A stretch of DNA of 64,000 nt from Podochytrium sp. JEL0797 (taxonomy: Eukaryota; Chytridiomycota; Chytridiomycetes; Chytridiales; Chytriomycetaceae), in the NCBI GenBank assembly GCA_027596195.1, contig JADGJG010000015.1, positions 1-64,000 on the forward strand, read 5' to 3'. The notes below the pieces were generated by a model, which was not told where the DNA came from, made no database searches, and saw nothing but the letters and a program-made list of their open reading frames with translations. Position numbers and translations under genes: made by a program. How positions within the stretch are numbered: the first letter of the stretch is position 1; each line of letters opens with the position of its first letter. Below, piece by piece: positions 33,572-44,268 of the stretch.

Positions 33572-35060
33572 TCACACCACCTCCACCACATCAGTGAACC
33601 ACACATGATCCAACACTTGCTGCGAATTCGGACGGGTCTTGGGATTCTTGGAAAGGATGAGATTCAGGAGGTCCACCACATTTGGCACACATTCGTAACG
33701 AGGTGGTTTGAAGTGCTCCGAAACGGCTTGCTTGCTAGTTGAGAAGGGAGTTTCGCCGAAGAGAATCGTGTATCTGTGCGGAAAATTGTGTGTATATATT
33801 TGTATATATATCAGAGGTGTTATAAACGTAGCTCTATCAAAAATTCAACGGAGGGAATAACTCACAACAAAATCCCACAAGCCCAAATATCCGCCGGTTT
33901 GGTCCTGTACCGAAACCCCGACAACACCTCCGGCGGCGCATACTGCACGGTGCCTTGGAACTGATCGCGATACACATACTTGCCTTCATCCACCTTCTCA
34001 TCTTCCATGACTGCCGACCCAAAATCCACAATCTTCACACGAAAAGCGTCGCCAATCACAATATTCTCGTTCTTCAAGTCGCAGTGAGAGATCTTGAGAG
34101 AGTGCAGGTGGTGCACGGCTTGCATGATTTGCTTGAACACGTGGCGCGCAAGGTTGTTGTCGAAACGCATGTGCTTAATGCAGTCCAAGAGGTCTGTGCT
34201 TTGGAATTGGTTCTTGGGATAGAAGGTTGGATTCGTGAGGGCACGCAGCATGCCGGAGAAGTGGAATTCGCGTGGGCCTTTGTTCTGTCTGCAGGAGACG
34301 GGGGAGTTGGCTTTCGTGTGGTGGCTCGAGAGGGTGCGGGTGGGTGGAATGACGTTGACGCTTCCGGATTTGGAGCGGATCGAGTTGGAGAGGGTCGAAA
34401 CTTGGGGAATATGCGCGGGTTTGTTTGTCTTCGTGAACTGAGGTGTCGTAGAATCCGGAGCATCGTTTTGCCAGGTGGTACCAAAGTGCTCCATGACGAG
34501 GTAGCAGAACTTGTGGTCTTCAAAATACTCGATGAAGGAGACGATGGATTCATTGGAGATCTGGATTGGGGAATGGGCGATTCAGGAATTTTTTTTTTGT
34601 GGGTTCAATTCAAACTCACACTCTTGAGAATATACACCTCCATGGGAATGCGACCCCACACGTCGTCTTCGAACCACTTCGTGACACGATGCTTCATGAT
34701 AAACTTGACGGCCACTTCCTTCTTGTCCGCCTTACGTCTTGCGGCACACACAAAGCCAAAGCCCCCAACACCCAGCTCTGCAATCATTTCGTACTTGGAG
34801 AGAAACAGCTGGTTGAAGATGGGGTTCTTGGTGTGGAATGCGTGGATGGCGGGATCGGTGGGTGGTGGATCAAGGCTGTCTAGCGAGTCCGAGGTGGCGG
34901 CTTGTGGTGGCTTGGTGGGACCAGCGGTGGCGCAGCTTTGTTCGGACTTTCTGGCGGTGAAACACGGCGGCGGCGTCGGCTGCACTTTTGCGACGGGAAG
35001 TGGCGTCACGGACAAAGCGGCGCCGATGATTCGCGAAACAAGGCGTGGTGATGGCGTCAT
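33572..35060 (-). CDS. PASK/PSK-like Ser/Thr kinase A, HRD motif altered to HCD
   Basis: CAMK-type kinase whose catalytic domain resembles PAS kinase (yeast Psk1/2); no PAS domain is present. Exons: 35060-34620, 34560-33866, 33773-33572 (1338 nt, 445 aa, in frame). Glycine loop GVGGFGFVCAA, ATP lysine in VAVKFIMKH. A Ser/Thr/Pro-rich insert of about 80 residues follows VMEHFGTTW. The catalytic loop is HCDLKNEN (HRD Arg replaced by Cys; Asp, Lys and Asn kept). DFGSA and the APPEVL P+1 region are intact. The start is MTPSPRLV, shared with kinase B. About four-fifths identical to kinase B, and the duplication includes introns. In yeast, PAS kinases tune carbon partitioning; a role here is unknown. 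Confidence 0.85.
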
Positions 35061-35335
35061 TTCGAGTCCCGTTTTCATTTGCGTTTTGCCGCGCCAAAAG
35101 TTGCAAAACTGCGGGGCGATCCGATCGATGCAACCGCTGATCAGGAACATGAGCAACAAAATAAATTATGACTTGAATTAGGGCCCGGTCGGGCAGAGTT
35201 TCAAAAACGTCTGGGGAGGTGATATATTGTCTCTTCAAAGACTAGAGCAAAGATCGTTAAAAAAACAAGAGTCGGTCGGATCCACAAAGCGAAAAGCAAA
35301 TATACCGCCCGACTGATTAGAACGAGAAAAAAAAA

Positions 35336-35357
35336 GGGGGGGGGGGGGGGGGGGGGG
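35336..35357. repeat. Poly-G run (22 bp)
   Basis: A run of A then 22 G lies 13 bp beyond the stop of kinase B, in its 3' UTR, between the two tandem kinase genes. Confidence 0.9.
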
Positions 35358-35370
35358 ATCACGCCACCTC

Positions 35371-36838
35371 CTACACATCAGCGAACCACACATGGTCCAA
35401 CACTTGCTGCGAATTCGGACGGTTCTTGGGATCCTTGGAAAGCATCAGACTCATGAGGTCCACGACGTCGGACACGCATTCGTAACGCGGCGGTTTGAAG
35501 TGACCCGAGACGACTTGGTTGCTAGTTGTGAAGGGGGTTTCACCGCAGAGAATCGTGTATCTGTACGGAATATGTGTTGTGTGTGTTGTGTGTGTGAAGA
35601 GTGTTATAAACGAGATAAACGAAAAAACACATAAAAATACTCACAACAAAATCCCACACGCCCAAATATCTGCCGGCTTGGTCCTGTACCGAAACCCCGA
35701 CAATACCTCCGGCGGCGCAAACTGCACGGTGCCTTGGAACCGATCGCGATACACAAACTTGCCTTCCTCGACCTTTTCATCTTCCACGACCGCCGACCCA
35801 AAATCCACTAGCTTCACACGAAACGTATCATCAATCACGATATTCTCGTCCTTCAAGTCGCGGTGAGAGATGTTAAGTGAGTGCAAGTGATGCACGGCTT
35901 GCATGATTTGTTTGAACACGTGGCGCGCGAGGGTGTTGTCGAAACGCGTGTGTTCGATGCAGTCAAAGAGGTCCGTGCTTTGGAATGGGTTCGTGGGACG
36001 GAGGTTTGGGTTCGTGAGGGCACGCACCATGTCGGAGAGGTGGAATTCGCGTGGGTCTTTGTTTTGTGTGAGGGAGACAGGGGTGTTGGCATTTGTGTGG
36101 TGGTTCGAGAGGGTGCGGGTGGGGGTGTTGCGACCGTTGCCGGATTTGGAGCGGGTCGAGTCGGAGAGAGTCGAAACATGGGGGATAAGCGAGGAATTGG
36201 TGGTCTTGGTGGACTGGGCGGTGGCAGAATCTGTTTGCCAGGTGGTACCAAAGAGTTCCATGACGAGGTAGCAGAACTTGGGATCTTCAAAGTAATCAAT
36301 GAAGGAGACGATCGATTCGTTGGAGATCTGAATTGGGGAATGGGCGATTCAGGAACTGATTTTTTTGGGTGGGTTCCAAACAAACACTCACACTCTTGAG
36401 AATATACACCTCCATCGGAATACGGCCCCACACGTCATCCTCAAACCACTTCGTGACACGATGCTTCAAGATAAACTTGACAGCCACATCCTTCTTGTCC
36501 TCCTTGCGCCTCGCGGCACACACAAAGCCAAAGCCGCCAACGCCCAGTTCGGCAACCATTTCGTACTTGGAGAGAAACAACTGGTTGAAGACTGGGTTCT
36601 TGGAGCGGAATGCGTGGATGAAGGGGTCAGTGGGTGGAGGAGCCAACGTGTCTGGCGAGTCCGAGGTGGCGGCTTGTGGTGGCTTGGTGGGACCAGCGGT
36701 GGCGCGAAGCTGTTCGGATTTTTTGGCGGCGAAGCGCGGCGGCGGCGTCGGCGGCAGTTTTGGCGTTGTGGGGAAAAGCGGCGCCACGGACGAAGTGGCG
36801 CCGAGGAGGCGCTGAATGAGGCGCGGCGAGGGCGTCAT
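35371..36838 (-). CDS. PASK/PSK-like Ser/Thr kinase B
   Basis: Tandem paralogue of kinase A. Exons: 36838-36392, 36327-35645, 35560-35371 (1320 nt, 439 aa, in frame). Glycine loop GVGGFGFVCAA, lysine in VAVKFILKH, canonical catalytic loop HRDLKDEN, DFGSA and APPEVL are all present, so B looks fully active. The same Ser/Thr-rich insert separates the hinge from the C-lobe. Relative to A the last exon stops earlier: A ends FTDVVEVV, while B has a TAG after FADV although similar codons continue beyond it. The N-terminal 90 residues (MTPSPRL ... TAGPTKPPQAATSDS) are Pro/Ser-rich and highly conserved between the two, suggesting recent duplication or gene conversion. Confidence 0.88.
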
Positions 36839-37407
36839 TTTGCGCCTTTCTCGAATTTGTTTTTCATCTTGGATTCGCGGCGCCAACAGATGCCAAACAG
36901 CGGGACAATCCAATCAATCCAATGCTACTTTCAGCTCGAAAGCTGCTTTGATTAAAAAACGTCCCTTGGTGACTCAAACTGACGGTGTGTTTGCATCCCG
37001 CACTGGATGAATGCATTATCAAGTGAAGGGTTGATACTTTTGTTTTCATATAACATACCAAGAACATGCGAGCAACTGCCTAATTATGGCTTGCATTTTT
37101 TAGTGTTGGGACTCTTGTTGAATTCAATTGTCCATGAAACTCGCCTGCAAACACTCGACGACCCGACTTGCAAGTTTTGCCACTGTGATCCCTATATGGC
37201 ACGCGAGCCGATTCCGCTGAGGGCAGCTCCTCGTCGCCAAAAGCGACAAGATGTTCGAGACAAGCCGCGAGGTGAGCTTCGTTACAAGAGTTGGTTAAAT
37301 GGCCGAGGAATCATGTTCACATCGGTAGCTGCAATGCATTCCCACAAATAACTCTGCCGCCACCCCCCACACTTGCACACATCCACACAACCCAAAAAAA
37401 AGATAAT
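36839..37407. other. Upstream spacer of kinase B
   Basis: No coding sequence supported; presumably the promoter of kinase B and flank of the following pseudogene. Confidence 0.4.
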
Positions 37408-37557
37408 TCATTCCTTCATCCACACATGCTCCAGAACCTGTTGCGCCGTCAGTCGTCTCTTAAGATCCTTGGCCAACGTGAATTCATAGCGTGGCTGGTG
37501 AACGCAGGAATAATCGGCTTGGGGGGAGCACTACTAGGGGAAGAGACCTTTGAATAT
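37408..37557 (-). pseudogene. Decayed last exon of a PASK-like kinase
   Basis: The minus strand reads IFKGLFP, two consecutive TAG stops (37531-37536), then a stretch aligning to the last exon of kinases A and B, ending PRYEF, a deletion, AKDLKRRLTAQQVLEHVWMKE and a TGA. The intact paralogues read ILFGETPF ... PPRYEC ... NSQQVLDHVWF. Matching start, order and end with internal stops and a deletion identify a fourth, dead copy. Confidence 0.72.
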
Positions 37558-38666
37558 CCCAGCTTGCTCGGTAATTCTTCAAGCAACGCAGCCAACTTGA
37601 TGTCAGATTCGCGATTTCCAGGAACAGGAGATGGCGGATGGTGTACAACATTACGATGTAACAAACAACTTTTCGTCGAAGGGGTGCAGCCCTAAATTCC
37701 AACCTTCTTGGCCCCTCCTAATCTCGCGGGAAATGGAGAAGACATTGTATGCGTAGCAGAAACGTTCGAAGCGCCAGGTTTTGTTCCAGTCAAAAGCTAC
37801 GGCGACACAGATGGCTTCGAGGATGAGACAGTTTTTGTGGGCATGCGAAAAGCTGCTGTCGCGAGATCCGACTTGACGCTTTGGATATTTTTTACCACTC
37901 TTGCAGGGGCTGGAGAGGACGTCATACAGCTCTTGGTGGAGCGAAGTATTTTCTGACAGGCGTTCAAGGCAGGCCGCAATAGGCAGAAAAGGCACGCCAT
38001 AGCCTTGTTCAATAACGGAAGGAGCCGGAGGAGAGTAGAAGTTGGGGGCAATCCCTCCTGCGGAGGAAGTGGATAGTTTTTTGGAAAGTGGTACGGGTTC
38101 TGGTAGAGGGCACTGCGAAGAACAAACAACTGATAAGTCACCAGAGATGCACAACAGAGCAGGCCATGCCAATCTTTCTTTCGATTTATATATATGTCTA
38201 TGGATATTGTGGTTTGAGAAGAGGTGGAGAAGTGAAGCAATTATTTCAAGGGGGGTCGGCCTTTAAATAGTGGTGGTAGCAGTAGCTGAAACGCGATGGT
38301 GGATGATGCTGCTTTGCTTGTTACATGAGCTTCTAGAAGGGATTCCAGTTTTAATGGAGGCCATGTACTCTCTGGCGAAACGGGGAATGATTCGCGCCAG
38401 CGAGACTGACGAGGCATTTAGAGACGGCATTTATGAATTAGAAAAAGGATGAGTTTTTTTCTTTCGATATTAATGTGGAGAAGGGAAGCAACATTTAAGG
38501 GGGGTCGGTAGATTGGGTGAAAGAAAGAGTTTTCATCATCTCGCGTGGGGGCAATAGGTTGTGGCTGATGGAATCGTGGAGTGCTGGTTGCGGCATTTGA
38601 AGTTGAAACATGCGGACGCAGTAGGAAGAGAGGGGTCATTATTGGGCAAGCTCTAAATTTAACATC
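37558..38666. other. Gene-poor stretch next to the kinase pseudogene
   Basis: Several short open frames occur on both strands, none with a recognised domain or clear splice structure. Part of it is probably the eroded 5' portion of the kinase pseudogene at 37408-37557. Confidence 0.35.
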
Positions 38667-38740
38667 AGCACTGGTAGCTCAGTGGTAGAGCGTAGGACTG
38701 CAAATCCCGAGGTCATGGGATCAACCCCCATCCGGTGCTG
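38667..38740 (+). tRNA. tRNA-Cys (GCA), copy 2
   Basis: Plus-strand copy identical to 31798-31871: acceptor AGCACTG/CGGTGCT, anticodon GCA at 38700-38702, T-arm ATGGG/CCCAT, followed by a TTTTT terminator. Together with copy 1 it bounds the kinase island in inverted orientation; flanking sequence beyond the tRNA is not obviously shared. Confidence 0.92.
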
Positions 38741-39148
38741 ATTTTTGTCTTTTTCGTCATCTTTATGCCATTCCGAATCTTTCTGGGGTGGATCTTTCAG
38801 GCTCCCGCGGCAGGGACTGTGAAAATTGAGTGAAATGCGTTCCCGAAAATCTGTGCTGCACGTCGCTCCTTCATTTCGAACTGCGGAGGGAAATCACAAT
38901 AATGACTCCAGCCATCGCTGGAGTCATAATGAAAGGATATTTGACAGTTTCGTCATGTGTGGAAGGGGGACAAGGCAACCCATCATGTCCCGTCGCGATT
39001 GCAAATCTCGTATTGCGAGCGCCCAGTTATTTTGGTGGCTGTCATTCCTATCGGGCTTTCCAAGGTCCGATTCCATTGAATTTTGACAAGGGGTTGCACC
39101 CTTTGCGATGTGTCATGAAAAGTTATGTTGAAAACAGCCAACACAACC
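38741..39148. other. Spacer with a perfect hairpin
   Basis: Upstream region of LRR gene 5. Holds an 11-bp perfect stem at 38902-38912/38917-38927 with a 4-nt loop. No gene supported. Confidence 0.4.
38902..38927. repeat. 11-bp inverted repeat, 4-nt loop
   Basis: ATGACTCCAGC pairs perfectly with GCTGGAGTCAT around CATC. The half-site TGACTC is also the core bound by Gcn4/AP-1 type bZIP factors, so it might be either an mRNA hairpin or a paired operator upstream of LRR gene 5. Confidence 0.5.
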
Positions 39149-40581
39149 ATGGTCCTCCTCGAACACACCGCCACCTTCCCTTCTTCGAAAAGAAGAGACC
39201 CGTCGCGCCGTCGCCCCACTGAATCTATCAAAAAGGAATCTCCCAAATCCCCGCTCCCCATCGACCCCGCCACCGTGACCGACCCCCCTGCAAAGATCAC
39301 GACCCCTCCCACCATGACAACCCTCCCCGACCACCTCCTCCAATTCATCCTCGCCTGGATCCACCCTGCCAGCATCCTCCTCTACCACCGCCTCTCGTCC
39401 CGTTTCCACCGGATCCTCGGATCCCCTGAATTCGCACACCGCAACATCTCGAACCACGTCAGCGCACATACTCCACGCCGCGCGTCTGTTACGATCGATA
39501 CATCCACGGGTCCACCCAATTCGCTCGATTCACTCTGGATGGCCCTGCCCCCAATCTACCAAACGGCCTTTGTAAACCACCGCTTCTCGAACCTCGAACG
39601 CATCGAATGGTCTCAAACCGATTTCCTATGCAATTGGATCCCCGCACCATTGGGGCTCCTCAAGAATCTCGTACATTTACACGCGAGCAACTGCAACCTC
39701 ACTGGAGAAATCCCGCCCGAACTGGGCGCGGGGTTGGTGAATTTGAAGACGATGGATTTGTCGTTTAACGCGTTGAGTGGGCAAGTGCCGAAAGAGTTGG
39801 GGGCACTGCGCGGGTTGGAGGTGTTGCATTTGGAGAGGAATGAATTTTGTGGTGGGGTTCCTGCGGAATTGGGGGCGTTGAAGCGGTTGAGGAGTTTGAG
39901 TTTGGGGAATAATATGTTGCGGGGTGAGTTTATTTGAAGTGGTGTGAATTCAAAACGGCTTGTTATTGGTTGTTAACCGGGTTTTTGTTGATAGGCGAGA
40001 TTCCAAAATCACTAGGATTCCTCGAATCCCTAGAACAACTCTACCTCGGCCGCAACTTTCTCACAGGCCCCATCCCCTGCTCCCTCGGCAACCTCAAAAA
40101 CCTGCACGAACTCGACCTCTCCAAAAACCAACTGTCAGGCCACCTACCTCCCCGACTCGGCAAACTGTCCCACCTCCGCATGCTCCTCCTCCACGAAAAC
40201 GACTTTTCGGGATCCCTCCCGCGTCAACTCGGACACCTTTCCCACTTGATTGAACTCAACGTGTCACGGAACCGGTTCGTTGGGTGCGTTCCGCAGGAGA
40301 TTGGGACGTGTGAGAGGTTGGAGTTTTTGTCGTTGGCGCAGAATATGTTTTCGGGGGAGGTTCCTGTGGAGTTGGGCGGGTTGCAGCGGTTGAGGGAGTT
40401 GTATTTGAGGGGGAATGTGTTTGAGATGCGGGTTGGGAGGGGGGTGGAGAGGGGGTCGAGGTTTTATTGGATGTTGTGTGAGAATGGGTTTGAGGAAGAG
40501 AAGGTGGGGGAGGAGGAGGTTGGGGAGGTGGTGAATGCGTATGAGGCTGTGGTGGGGGAAGAGGTACCTGTGTACCTGTGA
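39149..40581 (+). CDS. F-box-like/LRR protein 5
   Basis: Member 5. Exons 39149-39923 and 39995-40581 give 453 aa. A basic, Pro/Thr-rich leader is followed by the F-box-like segment [22 protein letters not shown], the module [16 protein letters not shown] ... IEWSQTDF, and about nine plant-type LRRs ([37 protein letters not shown]). The intron is phase 1 at the Gly of LRG|EIP, the same position within the repeat as in members 1 and 3. The C-terminus is Glu/Val-rich. Start chosen at 39149 (CAACCATGG context); 39125 is also in frame. Confidence 0.84.
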
Positions 40582-40746
40582 AGAATGGATTTTGGAATCG
40601 TGTTTCGCGAGTCGTTTCGCTTTAGCATTTCACTGCTATGTTTTCGAGTAAAGATTAAGTTATTTTAATGTTGGATTCTTCCTCCCAAAGGATTGAAGGA
40701 ATCGTTGAGAAAAACTAAACAATTCGGAGAAACTCGTGTCGAAAGA

Positions 40747-41817
40747 ATGCAACGCACCCCACCCGAAGTTCTTTCCCTGATCCTCTCTTGGATCCACCCG
40801 CGCCACGTCCTCCGCCTCCGCCTTCTCTGCCACGCCTTCGACGCCTGCCTCTCGACCCACCACTTTGCGTTTCAGAACCTGTCCCGCTTTGTCACCCCCA
40901 AACGACGCATTTCCAACCCCGCCAACACCTGCGCCGACGACTTGGACAAGCTGTGGTTCGCATGGCCCGAGCGATATCAGCTCGTGTATGTGGACTTGCG
41001 GTTATCGCACTTCACGCAAATCGACTGGAAGAGCACGCACTTTGCCGCCGCGCCACAGTCGCCTCAGCATTCGCTGCCCAAATCGTTTGGCCGAATGTTC
41101 ATGTTGACGTATTTGGATCTCAGCTTTTGCAACCTGTTGACGGTGATTCCGCCCGAGTTTGGGGACATTGCGAATCTCGAAACTCTGAAGTTGAATGGGA
41201 ATAATTTGATGGGTTGCATTCCGCCCGAGTTGGGGTGTTTGGTTCAATTGAAGGAGCTGCTTTTGGTGAGTCCTTGATGATGGCGGTTTTGTTTGTGATT
41301 TCGCGATATTGAGTTGACGAAAACGAAAGGGCGATAATAAGCTGTCTGGTGCGATTCCTCCCGAATTGGGCAACTTGATGAATCTCGAATATCTATATTT
41401 GTCGGTAAAAAATTGTTGCTTTTGGGCTCCTTCTTTCAAACCCTTCTCAATGACCTCCAATTCCAGGGAAACGCGCTGACAGGCCAAATCCCCGCCCAAC
41501 TCGGCAACCTCTTCTCCCTATCGCGTCTCTACCTCGACGGTAACAACCTCGTGGGCTGCATCCCCGCCGAACTCGCCAACTGCTGCAACCTCGTGTCGCT
41601 CGTTCTGTCGGACAATTATCTCTCTGGAAGAATCCCCGGCGAATTTATCCAGCTCGCGAAACTCGAGGTGTTGATTCTCACGGGCAACCGCATCTCGTTG
41701 ATGATTCCACCTGCGATTTTGCGCGGGTCGCGACTGTGGAGTTTGATTTTTGAAAATGTGATTCCGAGGCTGGTTGTGGGGGTGTGTTTTGTGGTTGTAG
41801 TGTGTGCGATGCTGTGA
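40747..41817 (+). CDS. F-box-like/LRR protein 6 with hydrophobic C-terminus
   Basis: Member 6. Exons 40747-41265, 41330-41404, 41467-41817 give 314 aa. It starts almost directly at the F-box-like segment (VLSLILSWIHPRHVLRLRLLC). The module is LDKLWFAWPERYQLVY ... IDWKSTHF, with about six LRRs (TVIPPEFGDIANL, SGAIPPELGNLMNL, TGQIPAQLGNLFSL). One LRR is a complete 25-codon exon. After the final LRR cap the frame continues into LVVGVCFVVVVCAML, a 15-residue hydrophobic tail that paralogue 7 lacks; it could act as a tail anchor. Confidence 0.82.
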
Positions 41818-41861
41818 TTGTATTGGTGTTTGTTTCGGACGAGAAAAAAACAAAAACTTTT

Positions 41862-44044
41862 ATGTCCAAATCGCTGCAGAGTTTCATCGACTCTGCGGAA
41901 GCCCTGCTCACGTGCGATGTGTGTGGGATGCTTCTAAGAGGAGCAGCTGTGCTTCCCTGTCGCCACCAGTTCTGTTCGCTGTGTGTGAGGAGACATTTGC
42001 AGGTGAATCAAGAGCATCTGATGAGTTGAACTGACGCTCCTCAAGATGCACCAAAACTGTCCTGCTTGTCGAAACCCGCTTCCAAAAGGAATGGCCGATG
42101 TCCGCTTCAGCATGGGTAATCCTAATTCTCCTCTTAAACCGGCTTAACACTCTCTCTTCAGCTCTCGATGCCCTCGCCGACTCTCTCCGGAACCAGAAAG
42201 AGTCCCTCGAAGCCTCGCTGAAAGAATTTGCCGCCTTGGAAGAAGGGAAGGGGAAGCCGAACCAAGCGAAAGGAAACAAAGAAACCAAACCGTGCTCAAC
42301 CACAACCAAAGCCTGCCAAACAACCCAACCATACATCGATCCTCCTGTTTCGAAATCAACTCGTCGTTCAAAGCCAAAAGTACCTGATGCTGGGCCATCC
42401 GATTTGTTTGGCGATGGTGTGTGTTTCTCCATCCACATGTCCGCGTTCTCACATTCAAACACCAATTAGTCGATACCATCTGCCCATGTCCCTTGTGCGA
42501 CAAACACGTCAAAATCAGATTTATGGACCCTCACATTGCGTCTGGATGCGTTCAACACGTGGAACTGAATCCGCCAACGGGAATACCGGCATCAGCACCC
42601 TCAAACGCGTCTTCTTCGCCTTGCAGTCCCGCCACGAACGCGTCACTGCCCGATGTCGGTTCGAACTCCTCTGCGACCCCGAAAGGAATGGTTGGCCGTG
42701 TGACGCGATCGCGGAGCAACCTTGCGGATCCAACCATCGCCGATCGCGCCATTTTTGACGGGGAGCAAGACTCTGAACCGGACTCTCCAGTTCTTCTCAA
42801 ACGGACTGAACCGGTTTCGAAAATGCGCGAACCGCGCGGCGAACCTGTTTTTCGCAAAGGTGAAGATGGCCTTGGCGACGAGGAACCCGCGGATACATTA
42901 CTGGTGGAAGCGGCGCGGGATGTACAAGATTCTGCCGCGGCTGATTCTGTTGATGATGCCGATATGGTTCCGCCCGTGTTGAAACGGCCCAAACTCTTGT
43001 CCAAATTCAGCACCGGCACAAGTGGCGATTTCGGCTCGTTCGTACGCGACGATGTCCTCGCGGATGCCATGCGTGCGGATGAAACTGTCACTGCCGCTCC
43101 ACCACTATTGCAACGGCCCAAACTCTTGTCGAAATTCAGCACCGGTACCAGCGGCGACTTTGGCTCATTCGTACGCGATGATGCCCTCGCAGACGCCATG
43201 CGGGAGCATGACGGAGTTGCCGCCGCTACTGCAGAGTTGAATTCGCAAGTGAGCAATTCGGCAGGCATGTCTCAACTCGATCTTGACGACTCGACAACGG
43301 ATGATGAAGCGGGTGCCGCTGGTTCTGACGCGATGGTGGCTGCGGAGGTTTCCGCAAAAGCGATGGGCAAGCGAAAACGCGTCGATGAAACCGATCCCAT
43401 GACACTCGACGATCCACTTCAAGACCAATCTACTCTCGACGCAAAACGAGCAGCCCGCACCACCCTCCTATCAACCCTCCTCCCCGAGTAAGCTCCCCAT
43501 TTTCCCTCCCCCACCAGCCATCCCTAACCAAAAAAAAAGTCCAACAACCCTTGACAAACGCACACCCAAACCCGGCATAGCATACACCCTCCTCACCCCT
43601 TCCGCACTCAAGCACCTCCTCCGCGAATCCAACCTCTCCCCCATCGGCGACAAACCCACCCTCATCAAACGACACCGCGAATTCACGATCCAGCATAACG
43701 CGAACCTCGACGCGCTGTTCCCCGTCCCACAGGAACAAGTCGTTGCACGCGTGGAAGAGTGGGAGAGGAATCAGGCGGGTGGGAAGGGAAGTGTTGCGGA
43801 ACGGATGAGGAAGGGGAATGAGTTTGAAGGGCATAAGGAGAGTAAGGAAGGGGTCGAAGGGGTGCGGAGGCATATGGAGAGGTATAAGGGGGAGTTTCGG
43901 AGGTTGATTGAGGAGGGTTGGGAGAGGAAGAGGGTGGGGAGGGAGGAGAGGGTGAAGGCGGCGGTGGTGGGGGTGTCTGAAACGGGGTCTTTGCCTGTGG
44001 AAAAAGAGGAGACGCAGGTGGAGGAGAAAGAATTGGTAGAATAA
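41862..44044 (+). CDS. RAD18: RAD18-like E3 ubiquitin ligase (RING-UBZ-SAP)
   Basis: Post-replication-repair ubiquitin ligase that, with Rad6, mono-ubiquitinates PCNA. Exons: 41862-42002, 42046-42115, 42162-42416, 42470-43487, 43540-44044 (1989 nt, 662 aa, in frame). The RING spans the first intron (CDVCGMLL, CRHQFCSLCVRRH, CPACRNPLP). A UBZ-type finger follows (CPCPLCDKHV ... HIASGC). A long acidic, low-complexity region with a 43-residue tandem repeat leads to a C-terminal SAP domain (LTPSALKHLLRE ... LIKRHREF). The HREF ... NAN..D stretch after the SAP is characteristic of Rad18. The tail is a Lys/Glu-rich helix. Confidence 0.92.
42985..43204 (+). repeat. 129-bp period tandem repeat inside RAD18
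   Basis: Two copies (about 42985-43075 and 43114-43204) of a segment encoding RPKLLSKFSTGTSGDFGSF then VRDD(V/A)LADAMR, spaced exactly 43 codons apart and nearly identical at the DNA level. Confidence 0.88.
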
Positions 44045-44142
44045 GAATTTTTTGGAGTGGAATGCATAAAATGGATTGTGATTCTTTGCACAGACTGCAA
44101 CAACAAAAACGAAAGAACCGCCCCCACCCCCAACTCCTCCTC

Positions 44143-44160
44143 CACACACACACACACACA
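44143..44160. repeat. (CA)9 microsatellite
   Basis: Dinucleotide repeat in the 224-bp convergent spacer between the RAD18 and RhoGAP stop codons. Confidence 0.85.
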
Positions 44161-44268
44161 TTGTCATGACATACACTTCCACGCCCCTCATACAAACCAA
44201 AAGTCCACTCCGCGCCCCATCCAAAAACCTCCAACCAAAAAAAATCAAAGGGTGGGGATCCACCATAT

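Noticed and set aside
33955..35181. 408-codon plus-strand frame opposite kinase A
   Set aside because: Antisense of the kinase exons; the kinase motifs and phase-consistent splice sites are on the minus strand.
31798..38740. Kinase island as a mobile cassette with tRNA attachment sites
   Set aside because: The tRNA copies are full length and inverted, not partial direct repeats as left by integrases, and no recombinase gene is present; duplication by ordinary recombination is simpler.
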